A stretch of DNA of 64,000 nt from Patiriisocius marinistellae. Lineage in GTDB: Bacteria; Bacteroidota; Bacteroidia; Flavobacteriales; Flavobacteriaceae. Position numbers and translations under genes: made by a program. This document shows positions 8,279 to 16,847 of this stretch, one piece after another. Positions within the stretch are counted from its first letter, which is position 1. The number at the start of each line of letters is the position of its first letter. The stretch is from NCBI RefSeq assembly GCF_009014635.1, contig NZ_BKCF01000003.1, positions 248,001-312,000 of the forward strand, in the 5' to 3' direction. The notes below the pieces were generated by a model that was not told the origin of the DNA, made no database searches, and saw nothing but the letters and a program-made list of their open reading frames with translations.

Positions 8279-11203
8279 TTATCTAATAATAGCTTCATAA
8301 ATTGCCTCTTGAATATCGCTTCGTAGATTTGACCTAATTAGCTTTCGGTTACTTGCATTTGGGTATGTTCGGTTCGACATGAACACATATACTAATTCTT
8401 CCTCAGGGTCTGCCCATGTAAATGTCCCTGTAAATCCACTATGACCAAAACTTGTCATTGAAACACAACCGCACGTAGGTCCAGAATTTCCTAATTGAGG
8501 TTTGTCAAAACCCACTCCACGACGTACGTTATCATCACAATAATAACATGTATTAAAATCTTTTAAAGTATCCTCAGTTAAATATTGTCTACCACCATAA
8601 GTACCTCCCCATAAATAAAGTTGCATCATCTTTGCTACATCGTTAGCAGTACTAAATAATCCCGCGTGACCACTAACTCCGCCAAGCATTGCTGCTCCTT
8701 GGTCGTGAACATATCCATGAACTTTCTGCATTCTAAAATAATCATCAACTTCTGTTGGGACAATATCTGCTTTATTAAATTTTTCCAAGGGATTGTATGT
8801 TGTGTAATTTGCTCCTAAGGGTTCATAAAAATCTCGCTGTACAATATCTTCTAATTTACTATCAAAGAATTCCTCTAAGTATTTCATCACTAAATAATAA
8901 GGCAAGTCGCTGTATTTGTATCCCGCCCTACTACGTAACTCACTTTCTTTAATTTGCAAATAAACACTGTCTTTATATTCCTTTTTCATATACAAATCAT
9001 TTGCTACTTTGTATGGAAACTCACGGCTGTATTCTTTTTCATACCATTTAGTCATTGGTTTTTTTGTAGCTGTATCCATTGTTTTTACATAATAAGGAAT
9101 CCACGCTTTTAATCGAGCTGTATGTGTTAACATTCTTCTCAACGTAATGTTTGCTTTATCTGTGCCTTTGTATTCTGGTAACATTTCGGACAGTTTTGTG
9201 TCCATTGATAACGCTCCCCTGTCTACTAACTCCATTACAACTGGTAACGATGCCAAAATTTTTGTTAGTGAAGCTACATCATATAAGTCATCATCTTTCA
9301 CACTGTTTTTTTTGCTTTGTGTATGATATCCAAAATTTTTGCTATATACAACTTTACCTTTTCGAGCGACTAGAATTTGTGCTCCTGGCATCATTCCAGC
9401 CCAAAGCCCACCGTTAGCGAGCGAATCAATTTTTTTTAATTTATAACTACTTAATCCAACAGATTCTGGAGTTCCATAAGTAAGTTTTTTAACTTCATTA
9501 GTTTTAATTTGAGTATTTAAAGGAAAGTCTTCTCCAAGTGAAACTGGTAGTTTCCCATTTGCAGCACGAGCACCAAAAATGAGTTGTGCAGATAGTGATT
9601 GAGAGACCTCGCTATTTTGATATGACATAATCACACCTTCAATATTAGTAGAAGTTTTTAAGTCTAACATTGCATAAGGCCTTGCAAATACATCCAGTAT
9701 TAATGTGTTAGTACGTGCAATTTCTTGTAACCAAGCTAACTCTCTATTTGTAAATTTAAAATCTTTCCAAGGGTTGTCATTAGATTTATGAAAACCTGCT
9801 ATTACATAATCATATTTTGAAAGCTTTTTCACGTAACTATCTAAATTATCAGCTTTGACGTAATCAATTTTCGCATATTTCCGAAGATATTTTAAAAATG
9901 GTTTTCCATCATCATCACCAAAATTAATATACGCTATCTTTTTATTTGCAACATTTTTAATAGGTAATATAAGGCTATCATTCTTTAAAACAGTTATTGC
10001 ATTTTCCATTGCGCGTTCGTACAAAACATCATCGACAACAGAATTTAAATCTTCTACAATAAAAAACTCCTGTACTGGTGTATAGTTATTTAACCCAACC
10101 ATATACTTTGCCATTAATATTTTTTTAACTGAAAGCGCCAAACGCTCCTCAGTAATTACCTGTTCTCTATATGCATTAACTAACAAGGCATGTGCTTTAG
10201 GGATATCTTCACTAATTAATAACACATCATTACCTGCCATAAATGCTGCTAGGTCAATTTCGCCTGGTTTTTTAAAATTTGATACGCCTTTCATGTTTAA
10301 AGCATCGGTAAATATCAAACCATTGAAACCCAATTGTCCTTTAAGCATATCTGTCACAATTGTTTTTGAAATTGATGACGGTAACCCGTCTTTTTGCTCA
10401 AGCGACGGTACATTTAAATGTGCAACCATTACACTAGCTAATCCATCTCTTATCAACCGTTTGTAAGGATACAACTCAATGCTATCAATACGTTGTTTGG
10501 TAAAGTTTATTGTTGGTAACGTTTTATGAGAATCAGAATCTGTATCTCCGTGGCCTGGAAAATGTTTTGCGCTCGCAAGTACTCCGGCACTTTGCATGCC
10601 TTCCATAAATGCTAAAGATTTTTCGGTAACATTATCTCTATCCTCTCCAAAAGAGCGATTACCAATAATAGGGTTTTTAGGATTTGTATTAATATCAACA
10701 ACGGGAGCAAAATTAATATGCACACCCATTCTGCGGCTATGTTCACCTATTCTGCGACCTACACTTTTAACAATATCATTATCAGTAATAGCACCTAACG
10801 TCATGTTCCAAGGATATGCATACGTAGAATCTAATCGCATTGCCAAACCCCATTCTGCATCCATTCCTATCATTAATGGTACTTTACTAATAGCTTGAAA
10901 TTCATTATTTAACTTTGCCTGGCGCTTAGGGCCTCCTTTAGAAAAAATCACACCACCTATGTGTTGATTTTTGATCAACGCTTTAATTTTATCAGTTTTA
11001 GATTTTGGGTCACTTGAAAAAGCATCAACCATAAAAAGCTGTCCTACTTTTTCTTCAATCGCCATATTATCATAAATACTATCAACCCATTGTTGTTGTT
11101 TGACCACATCATCACCCACAATTAGAGGATTGAGTTGTTGGGCATTCGCCGAAATATTAAACAATAAAAAAATAAAGGGGGCAAAATATTTTATCATAAA
11201 CAT
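8279..11203 (-). CDS. GH3 (NagZ-like) fused to serine beta-lactamase-like hydrolase
   Basis: About 974 aa, secreted (signal ending near ISANAQQ). Residues about 35-400 are a GH3 N-terminal domain with the NagZ-type general acid/base loop KHFPGHGDTDSDSHKTLP. About 410-570 is a GH3 C-terminal-like domain. About 590-970 is a class C beta-lactamase/PBP4*-like domain with S-L-T-K (SxxK), a Y-S-D at the YxN position and HSGFTG at the KTG position. NagZ enzymes remove GlcNAc from muropeptides, so the fusion suggests coupled glycan and peptide (or ester) processing of cell-wall fragments; activity is inferred. The frame is open from a GTG at 11206. ATG codons follow at 11203 and 11197, and the true start is uncertain. 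Confidence 0.87.
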   Translation of the reverse strand: MFMIKYFAPFIFLLFNISANAQQLNPLIVGDDVVKQQQWVDSIYDNMAIEEKVGQLFMVDAFSSDPKSKTDKIKALIKNQHIGGVIFSKGGPKRQAKLNNEFQAISKVPLMIGMDAEWGLAMRLDSTYAYPWNMTLGAITDNDIVKSVGRRIGEHSRRMGVHINFAPVVDINTNPKNPIIGNRSFGEDRDNVTEKSLAFMEGMQSAGVLASAKHFPGHGDTDSDSHKTLPTINFTKQRIDSIELYPYKRLIRDGLASVMVAHLNVPSLEQKDGLPSSISKTIVTDMLKGQLGFNGLIFTDALNMKGVSNFKKPGEIDLAAFMAGNDVLLISEDIPKAHALLVNAYREQVITEERLALSVKKILMAKYMVGLNNYTPVQEFFIVEDLNSVVDDVLYERAMENAITVLKNDSLILPIKNVANKKIAYINFGDDDGKPFLKYLRKYAKIDYVKADNLDSYVKKLSKYDYVIAGFHKSNDNPWKDFKFTNRELAWLQEIARTNTLILDVFARPYAMLDLKTSTNIEGVIMSYQNSEVSQSLSAQLIFGARAANGKLPVSLGEDFPLNTQIKTNEVKKLTYGTPESVGLSSYKLKKIDSLANGGLWAGMMPGAQILVARKGKVVYSKNFGYHTQSKKNSVKDDDLYDVASLTKILASLPVVMELVDRGALSMDTKLSEMLPEYKGTDKANITLRRMLTHTARLKAWIPYYVKTMDTATKKPMTKWYEKEYSREFPYKVANDLYMKKEYKDSVYLQIKESELRSRAGYKYSDLPYYLVMKYLEEFFDSKLEDIVQRDFYEPLGANYTTYNPLEKFNKADIVPTEVDDYFRMQKVHGYVHDQGAAMLGGVSGHAGLFSTANDVAKMMQLYLWGGTYGGRQYLTEDTLKDFNTCYYCDDNVRRGVGFDKPQLGNSGPTCGCVSMTSFGHSGFTGTFTWADPEEELVYVFMSNRTYPNASNRKLIRSNLRSDIQEAIYEAIIR
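9877..9886 (+). repeat. ATTTCCGAAG word (4 of 16)
   Basis: Exact + strand copy inside the GH3 fusion gene (minus). In gene sense it reads CTT CGG AAA (Leu-Arg-Lys), using CGG, which should be an uncommon Arg codon in such AT-rich DNA. Confidence 0.6.
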
Positions 11204-11221
11204 CACCCGAGAAAGCAGGTG
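11204..11221 (-). other. mini-hairpin abutting the GH3 fusion start
   Basis: On the minus strand CACC and GGTG arms enclose a 10-base loop, ending directly at the candidate start codons. A second hairpin (AATACTC/GAGTATT, 11230-11252) lies just upstream in the leader. A regulatory role is inference. Confidence 0.25.
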
Positions 11222-11403
11222 TCTTTTTTAATACTCAAAAAGTATGAGTATTTTTTGATGCCATTAAAAACTTAATTTCTGCAATAAAGATGCAATTATG
11301 GTTAAGTTTAAAGAAGTATCTAAATTGTTAAAGAAATGCATGTTTCTGAAGTAAAAGTTACTAGAAACACACGTGCAATTTTTCTACTATAAAATTACAA
11401 AAA

Positions 11404-11889
11404 CTATGCTAGAAATCTATTGTGCCAACTTTCTTTTGCAGGAACTTCCCAATTTTCCTTATACTCAGCTTTTGTATTAACCAAATTGTTAAAAACTACA
11501 GTATTAGGGGAAACAGATTTATTCTTTGCCATTTTTCTGAAATCAATCAAACTTTTATGCGCAATATGCTCTCCATTATAATAAGTGACGTTCATTTTAT
11601 CCATTAAATCAACATCAATTTCATTTTCAATTTCTTGAATAAAATGCACAGAAGCATCAATACTACAACCAGATGCTGATGCGTTTTCTTGATTTAATCC
11701 TATAACAATAAATCGATTATATTTCACTTCAAAACCAGCTTCTAAGTTAGCACCATGAGCTGTCCATTGTGTTAAAAAAAATTTTGCCTTTTCTTCTATT
11801 AGAGAAACCTCATCATCAGTAAGTTTGCGATTAGCTTGATATATCCAAACACGTGAATCGTCTGGTAGGTTTGTGAAGTCTGTGAGCAT
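11404..11889 (-). CDS. conserved Bacteroidetes protein of unknown function
   Basis: 161-aa cytosolic protein with no signal peptide. It begins MLTDFTNLPDDSRVWIYQANR and contains FLTQWTAHG, GLNQENASASGCSIDASVHF and an ENWEVPAKESWHNRFL tail. I recognise it as a family found next to the CCG Fe-S gene in flavobacteria and, as I recall, often labelled 'ABC transporter ATPase'. No Walker A or Walker B motif is present, so that label is not supported. It lies 126 bases downstream of the CCG gene on the same strand and may be the last gene of that cluster. Function unknown. Confidence 0.75.
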   Translation of the reverse strand: MLTDFTNLPDDSRVWIYQANRKLTDDEVSLIEEKAKFFLTQWTAHGANLEAGFEVKYNRFIVIGLNQENASASGCSIDASVHFIQEIENEIDVDLMDKMNVTYYNGEHIAHKSLIDFRKMAKNKSVSPNTVVFNNLVNTKAEYKENWEVPAKESWHNRFLA

Positions 11890-12015
11890 TTAGGTTTGTA
11901 ATTTGAAATGTTATAATTCTCTATATTGAAAAGTTTGTGATGTAAGAAATAAAGTGTGAGAAACGCTATGGTTGAAAGTTAAATGAGAAGTTTTAATTAA
12001 ACATAAAGCTTCTAT

Positions 12016-12807
12016 TTAAAGTTCTCCTGCACTAGCGATCATCTCTGCTACATCCATTACTTCTACTGCACCTTCTTTTCCTGTTCCTTTAACCCCGTCT
12101 GTCATCATTGTATTACAGAAAGGACAACCTGCGGCAACAATTTTGGCGCCAGTTTCAATTGCTTCCTCTGTACGTTCAATATTAATGTCTTTATTTCCTG
12201 GCTCAGGCTCTTTAAACATTTGCGCTCCACCTGCTCCACAACATAATCCTTTAGACTTACATCGTTTCATTTCTACAAGCTCTACCTCTAACTTTTTAAG
12301 CAAGTCTCTTGGCGCCTCATATTCTCCATTTGCTCTTCCCAAGTAACAAGGATCATGAAATGTAATTTTCTTTCCCTTAAATTTTCCACCTTCAACTTTT
12401 AAACGTCCGTCATTTAATAGTGACTTTAAAAATTGAGTGTGGTGCATTACTTCATAATTCCCACCCAATTGAGGATACTCGTTATTAATAGTATTAAAAC
12501 AATGTGGACATGCAGTAACTATTTTCTTTACCTCGTACGCATTCATTACTTCAATGTTAGTAACGGCTTGCATTTGAAATAAAAACTCGTTTCCAGCTCT
12601 TTTTGCTGGATCACCTGTACAGCTTTCCTCAGTACCTAATACTGCAAACTCTACTCCTGCATTGTTTAATAATTTTACAAATGCTTTTGTAATTTTCTTC
12701 GCTCTATCATCAAAACTTCCAGCACAACCTACCCAAAATAAAACTTCGGGTTGTTTTCCTTGTGCCATAAACTCGGCCATCGTGGGTACATGTAATTGTT
12801 CGCTCAT
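12016..12807 (-). CDS. CCG-domain (Fe-S)-binding oxidoreductase subunit
   Basis: 263 aa with two CCG-type cysteine-rich domains like those of HdrB, GlpC and LutA. The first has WVGCAGSFDDR and TACPHCFNTI; the second has FHDPCYLGR, LCCGAGG and GCPFCNTMM. These domains bind unusual Fe-S clusters in electron-transfer complexes. The gene is downstream of a membrane-bound dicluster Fe-S protein (13330-14652), which is the obvious partner; together they resemble HdrD/QmoC-like or GlpC-like quinone-linked modules. The electron donor is unknown. A GC-rich hairpin sits 9 bases 5' of the ATG. Confidence 0.85.
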   Translation of the reverse strand: MSEQLHVPTMAEFMAQGKQPEVLFWVGCAGSFDDRAKKITKAFVKLLNNAGVEFAVLGTEESCTGDPAKRAGNEFLFQMQAVTNIEVMNAYEVKKIVTACPHCFNTINNEYPQLGGNYEVMHHTQFLKSLLNDGRLKVEGGKFKGKKITFHDPCYLGRANGEYEAPRDLLKKLEVELVEMKRCKSKGLCCGAGGAQMFKEPEPGNKDINIERTEEAIETGAKIVAAGCPFCNTMMTDGVKGTGKEGAVEVMDVAEMIASAGEL

Positions 12808-12816
12808 ATTAATTGT

Positions 12817-12831
12817 CCCGTCTTGAACGGG
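12817..12831 (-). other. GC-rich mini-hairpin 5' of CCG gene start
   Basis: Arms CCCGT/ACGGG with a 5-base loop, nine bases upstream of the ATG at 12807, in otherwise AT-rich DNA. It would fold in the mRNA leader. Similar elements precede the starts at 33188 and 49494. Confidence 0.35.
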
Positions 12832-12869
12832 GATTATTTTAATTATACTTGAGAAATTGCTTTTAAAAC

Positions 12870-13337
12870 CTATTCCTCAAAGACTTGAATTGTAACTTCT
12901 TTTTCAACTAGCTCTGTAAATTTCCCTTTGTATCTCGTTGCTTTTACTAAGTGATTGTCTACCCAATGATAGTTTCCTCCCCTTGGTTTTCCCATTAATA
13001 AAGAATGAAATTTGAAACCATGTTTATTCAACCAGTCTATTGTTACCTCACGGTGATCTTCAGTTCTTGAGGTAAAAAAACAAATAAGATGCCCTTCATC
13101 GTACCATCCATTTAGTGTTTTTAATGCATCTGGAAAAGGCTCGCATGTCGCCATACGTTCTGGCTCTTCATTGGGTACGTCTTCGGTAATGGTTCCGTCA
13201 ATATCTATAAGGTAGTTTTTAACGCCTTCGGGCAACATGGGACTTGCATTTTCTCCTTGTGCGTCTTTAACTATATGTAGGTTGTTTTTACTCAAAATTT
13301 TGTTGTTATATATTTCCGAAGGGAAACGATTAATCAT
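12870..13337 (-). CDS. HAD-like phosphatase-fold protein
   Basis: 155 aa. The core is a HAD motif I, YLIDIDGTITED (nucleophile Asp and acid/base Asp in DxDGT), then a motif II-like FFTSRTEDHR, a lysine in MGKPRGGNY and an Asp in HWVDNHLV, so the minimal HAD catalytic set appears present. The fold resembles small HAD proteins acting on nucleotides or sugar phosphates; some databases call relatives phosphoheptose isomerase, which the sequence does not support. The start overlaps the end of the membrane Fe-S gene by 8 bases, so it is translationally coupled between two redox genes. Substrate unknown. Confidence 0.7.
   Translation of the reverse strand: MINRFPSEIYNNKILSKNNLHIVKDAQGENASPMLPEGVKNYLIDIDGTITEDVPNEEPERMATCEPFPDALKTLNGWYDEGHLICFFTSRTEDHREVTIDWLNKHGFKFHSLLMGKPRGGNYHWVDNHLVKATRYKGKFTELVEKEVTIQVFEE
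13312..13321 (+). repeat. ATTTCCGAAG word (5 of 16)
   Basis: Exact + strand copy near the 5' end of the HAD-like gene (minus), read as TCG GAA AT within P-S-E-I-Y. Confidence 0.6.
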
Positions 13338-14652
13338 TTTTCCAATTCAATCTATCTTGTTGATTAAATGGCCACGGTGCTCCGTTGTTTTCAATATTTG
13401 TCATTGTTACATTTAGCTCGTTTGGTGCAGCACTCTGCTCCATCACTAAATATTGACGCATGTCCATAATTATTGATAAAGGGTCTATACTCACAGGACA
13501 AGCTTCTACACACGCATTACAAGTTGTGCAGGCCCATAATTCTTCAGTAGTAATATAATCGCCTAGTAGTTGCTTATTATCTGGAACAAAAACGCCTTTA
13601 TTAGCGTCTAAATTCTTTCCAACTTCTTGTAGCCTATCTCTCGTATCCATCATAATTTTACGAGGAGATAGTTTTTTACCAGTTTTATTTGCTGGACACT
13701 CATCTGTACAACGTCCGCATTCAGTGCATGTGTATGCATTGAGTAATTGGATTTGGTTTAAATCCATTACATCACTGGCTCCAAATTTTTCTGGAGCGGG
13801 TGCATCTGCTGGTGGGGCTGCAAATGGATCTACATTAGGGTCCATCATCATTTTAACTTCTGCAGTTACAGTTTCATTATTTTTAAACTGCCCCTTAGGC
13901 GTTGTTCTTCCATAAAAGACATTAGGAAAAGCAAGCATTATATGCAAATGTTTTGAAAAGTATAAGTAATTTAAAAATACTAATATACCTACAATGTGAA
14001 TCCACCAAGCGGCACGCTCTATTAATATGAGTGTTGCTTCGCTCATGCCTTCAAATAATGGTTGTAAAAAGCCACTAATAGGAAATGAACCTGCTTGTGT
14101 ATAGTGGTCTGCTCCCATATTTTGCAATGCCAAATCTGCTCCGTTCATTGTAAGGAACAAAATCATTAAAACAACTTCAAAATATAAAATTATGTTTCCG
14201 TCTTGTTTGGGCCAACCTTTCATTTCATTTGCCCAAAATCTTTTTAATTTTATAACATTTCGGCGTAGCCAAAATGCTATAACACCAACTAATACTAAGA
14301 ATGCTAATACCTCGAAGATGGCTATTAGCGCATCATAAACGGGGCCTAAAAATGCAAAAACACGATGTGTGCCAAAAAGTCCATCAATGATGATTTCTAA
14401 AACTTCTATGTTAATAACAATGAAACCTACATAAACGATAATATGCAATGCTCCTGATACAGGGCGTTTTACCATTTTTGATTGTCCAAGTGCAATCCTG
14501 GCTACGTTTGCATAACGCTCAGCTTTATTATCAATTTCCTTTATGGATTTGCCGAGTTTAATATTTCGGATTACCTTAAGTATGTTCTTTGTAAAATAGC
14601 CTATTCCCGCCACAAGCAGGAATAGGAAAATAATGTTAGGAATATATTGCAT
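13330..14652 (-). CDS. membrane-bound 4Fe-4S dicluster protein
   Basis: 440 aa. The N-terminal 250 residues hold about five membrane helices (NIIFLFLLVAGIGYF, then segments near 70, 110, 155 and 215) resembling the cytochrome b-like subunit of NarI/HdrE/QmoC. The C-terminal part has two clusters, CTECGRCTDECPA and CTTCNACVEACP, typical of a bacterial ferredoxin-type 2x[4Fe-4S] domain. With the CCG protein at 12016 it forms a plausible quinone-linked electron-transfer module in the cytoplasmic membrane. It starts 2 bases after the MlaD gene stop and overlaps the HAD-like gene by 8 bases, so it lies inside an operon. Confidence 0.85.
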   Translation of the reverse strand: MQYIPNIIFLFLLVAGIGYFTKNILKVIRNIKLGKSIKEIDNKAERYANVARIALGQSKMVKRPVSGALHIIVYVGFIVINIEVLEIIIDGLFGTHRVFAFLGPVYDALIAIFEVLAFLVLVGVIAFWLRRNVIKLKRFWANEMKGWPKQDGNIILYFEVVLMILFLTMNGADLALQNMGADHYTQAGSFPISGFLQPLFEGMSEATLILIERAAWWIHIVGILVFLNYLYFSKHLHIMLAFPNVFYGRTTPKGQFKNNETVTAEVKMMMDPNVDPFAAPPADAPAPEKFGASDVMDLNQIQLLNAYTCTECGRCTDECPANKTGKKLSPRKIMMDTRDRLQEVGKNLDANKGVFVPDNKQLLGDYITTEELWACTTCNACVEACPVSIDPLSIIMDMRQYLVMEQSAAPNELNVTMTNIENNGAPWPFNQQDRLNWKND

Positions 14653-14654
14653 GT

Positions 14655-15608
14655 TTATTGGTCTGGGTCGTCAGGTGTATTATACTCTTTATTTTTTTTG
14701 CCAAATACTGAGATATGTACATACCTTTTTGGGTTTAGTTTTACGTCTTGTAATAATTGTTCTAATTGTCTTGAAGCTCCTTCAAGGTTTTCGTAAAGTT
14801 TATCATCTTTTAACAATTTTCCTACACTTCCTTCTCCATTTTCAAGGCCCGATGCAATTGACTCAAAACGAGAAATTACTGTTTGAAACTCAGTAACTAA
14901 CTTGCCTGTTTCTAGCTGAGCTAATGAGTCTGACAGTTGGTTGAAATTTACTGCCATTTCATCAAGATTCGTAAATGTACGGTCTAATTTATCTGAATTA
15001 TTCCGTAATAATCCATCGAGGCTATTAGATGCTCCATTTAAAGACCCCATTGTGGCGTTTAATTTTTTGATTGCTCCTTGTAAATCCTCACGAGTTTCAT
15101 CATCAAGTAATTTTGTGAATGAAATTAATAAAGAATCCATCGTAGCGAGAGTACCATTTACCTTCTTCTCTAAAGGCCCAAGCGCTTTTGTTACGGCTGT
15201 AAGCATTCCATCTTCTGAACTTCCTAAAAGTGTATCTCCGCGTTGTGCCATATTTCTTGACGCATATTCTGGAACAATACTTAATGCCTTTCCTCCTATT
15301 AGACCTGTACTATAAATATTAATTGTACTTTGTTTTGAAAATTGAAATTCCTCTTCCTCTACAGAAAATTCTACTACTAGTTTACCTGTGTCGCTAACAT
15401 AATCAATATCAGTCACTTTACCTATAATAAGGCCGTTTACAGTAACGGGCGCACTTTTAGCAAGGCCTTCCACATTATCGTACTTAACGTAGAATGTTCG
15501 GGTTTTCTCTAAAAGATTTGTGCCTTTGAGATAACTGTATCCAAAAATGAATAGCAAGATCGCTCCAATTGCTAGGATACCTGTTTTAACTTCTCTGGAT
15601 AGTCTCAA
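14655..15608 (-). CDS. MlaD/MCE family protein
   Basis: 317 aa with one N-terminal membrane helix (about 8-27, ILAIGAILLFIFGYSYL), a single MCE domain (about 35-115, starting FYVKYDNVEGLAKSAPV and containing GLIIGKVTDI) and a long helical C-terminal region. This is the substrate-binding subunit type of Mla lipid transporters, which move phospholipids between the inner and outer membranes. No MlaE/MlaF genes are adjacent. The start is TTG: no ATG fits, and MRLSREVKTG aligns with the usual N terminus of flavobacterial homologues. It sits between the amidase and the Fe-S gene in a leftward cluster. Confidence 0.88.
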   Translation of the reverse strand: MRLSREVKTGILAIGAILLFIFGYSYLKGTNLLEKTRTFYVKYDNVEGLAKSAPVTVNGLIIGKVTDIDYVSDTGKLVVEFSVEEEEFQFSKQSTINIYSTGLIGGKALSIVPEYASRNMAQRGDTLLGSSEDGMLTAVTKALGPLEKKVNGTLATMDSLLISFTKLLDDETREDLQGAIKKLNATMGSLNGASNSLDGLLRNNSDKLDRTFTNLDEMAVNFNQLSDSLAQLETGKLVTEFQTVISRFESIASGLENGEGSVGKLLKDDKLYENLEGASRQLEQLLQDVKLNPKRYVHISVFGKKNKEYNTPDDPDQ

Positions 15609-15633
15609 TGAATAGATTTTTAAGTATTACAAG

Positions 15634-15641
15634 CAAATTTA
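15634..15641 (-). promoter_or_regulatory. -7 promoter box of mlaD-like cluster
   Basis: On the minus strand TAAATTTG, a perfect TAnnTTTG box, 25 bases 5' of the TTG start at 15608. It suggests the MlaD/Fe-S cluster can be transcribed independently of the amidase. Confidence 0.4.
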
Positions 15642-15654
15642 GTAATATTTATTA

Positions 15655-16779
15655 TTAATTGTCTTGGTTCTTTAATACATCTGAAAGTTTAACTTTTTTT
15701 TCACCTTTAAATGCAACCACATAGGCAGATGTATAACCCTTTTCTTGAGCAAAAGTTTTCATTAATTGTATCTCATTATAATCTGAAGTTTTACCGTAAT
15801 AATATTTATAAAGCGCTCCCTCCTTTTCTCTGTCTACTCCTTTTAATCCTTTAAAATTATAAGGTTTTTCATCAAGTTTTTTAGAACTAGCTGCTAATTG
15901 CACTCTAAAATCAATGCCTTTAAAGTTTTTTTCTTCTGAGGTTTTAATGGCTTCTTTAATTTCCTCTTCAGTTATAGTTGGATTTTGAGCATCACTTGTT
16001 GCTAAAGAAATACTCTTTTTATAGGCAATAATACCGTTTGCAATTTCGCGAGACATTTCTTTTCTTCCCTTGCTAGAATTTATGTAAGCACCTTCAGCTT
16101 TATTTGTTAAAAACCCCATTTCAATCAAAACACTTGGCATATAACTATGATGAAGTACCCAAAATACATCTTGTCTTACACTTCTATCATTTCTGCCAAG
16201 TTTATTCACCATGTTATTTTGTATCAATCCAGCTAGCATAATGCTTTGATCTAAATATTCTTGCTGTAAAATAGTGAGTCCAATTAATGACTCTGGTGAG
16301 TTAGGGTCAAAACCGGCATAACGCTCTTCATAATTTTCTTCAAGAAAAATAACTTCGTTTTCTTTTTTTGCAGTACTTAAATTTTTACCAGATTTATTTA
16401 ATCCCATTACAAAAGTACCTGCTCCATAAGCACCAGTTCTTGTAAATGCATCACAGTGAATTGACACAAAAATATCTGCATCAATCTTATTTGCTATAGG
16501 GGCACGCTCTTCAAGAATTACAAATACATCCGTTTTTCTAGTGTACACAACTTCAAATCCAGGTGTGTTTTCTAAGATTTTCCCTACTTGCAATGTAACA
16601 TCAAGTACAATATCTTTCTCTATATATCCATTTCCGCGGTTACCAGTATCATGCCCACCATGGCCTGCATCTAGAACTACAACAAATGGCTTTTGTTGTA
16701 ATACTCCTGCAATGAGTGTCGTCTTATTTATAACAAGACAAAAGGAAAGTACTAAAAGAAATAAGAGATTCGTTTTCAT
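15655..16779 (-). CDS. N-acetylmuramoyl-L-alanine amidase
   Basis: 374 aa, exported (signal about 1-24). An Amidase_3 domain spans about residues 30-255 with the zinc ligands visible: VVLDAGHGGHDTG (His), EKDIVLDV (Glu), VSIHCDAF (His) and the catalytic Glu in SVLIEMGFLTN. The C-terminal 100 residues, FRVQLAASSKKL to KTFAQEKGYTSAYVVAFKG, look like an SPOR-related peptidoglycan-binding fold. The enzyme cleaves the amide bond between MurNAc and the stem peptide during daughter-cell separation. It diverges from the lptD-like gene at 16848 and is the first gene of the leftward amidase-MlaD-FeS cluster. Confidence 0.9.
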   Translation of the reverse strand: MKTNLLFLLVLSFCLVINKTTLIAGVLQQKPFVVVLDAGHGGHDTGNRGNGYIEKDIVLDVTLQVGKILENTPGFEVVYTRKTDVFVILEERAPIANKIDADIFVSIHCDAFTRTGAYGAGTFVMGLNKSGKNLSTAKKENEVIFLEENYEERYAGFDPNSPESLIGLTILQQEYLDQSIMLAGLIQNNMVNKLGRNDRSVRQDVFWVLHHSYMPSVLIEMGFLTNKAEGAYINSSKGRKEMSREIANGIIAYKKSISLATSDAQNPTITEEEIKEAIKTSEEKNFKGIDFRVQLAASSKKLDEKPYNFKGLKGVDREKEGALYKYYYGKTSDYNEIQLMKTFAQEKGYTSAYVVAFKGEKKVKLSDVLKNQDN

Positions 16780-16847
16780 AAAGATATAAACGTATGTATT
16801 ATTGAGGTATTTTAATTTTTCATATTTTAAAAGTCAGCCAAAAAAAT

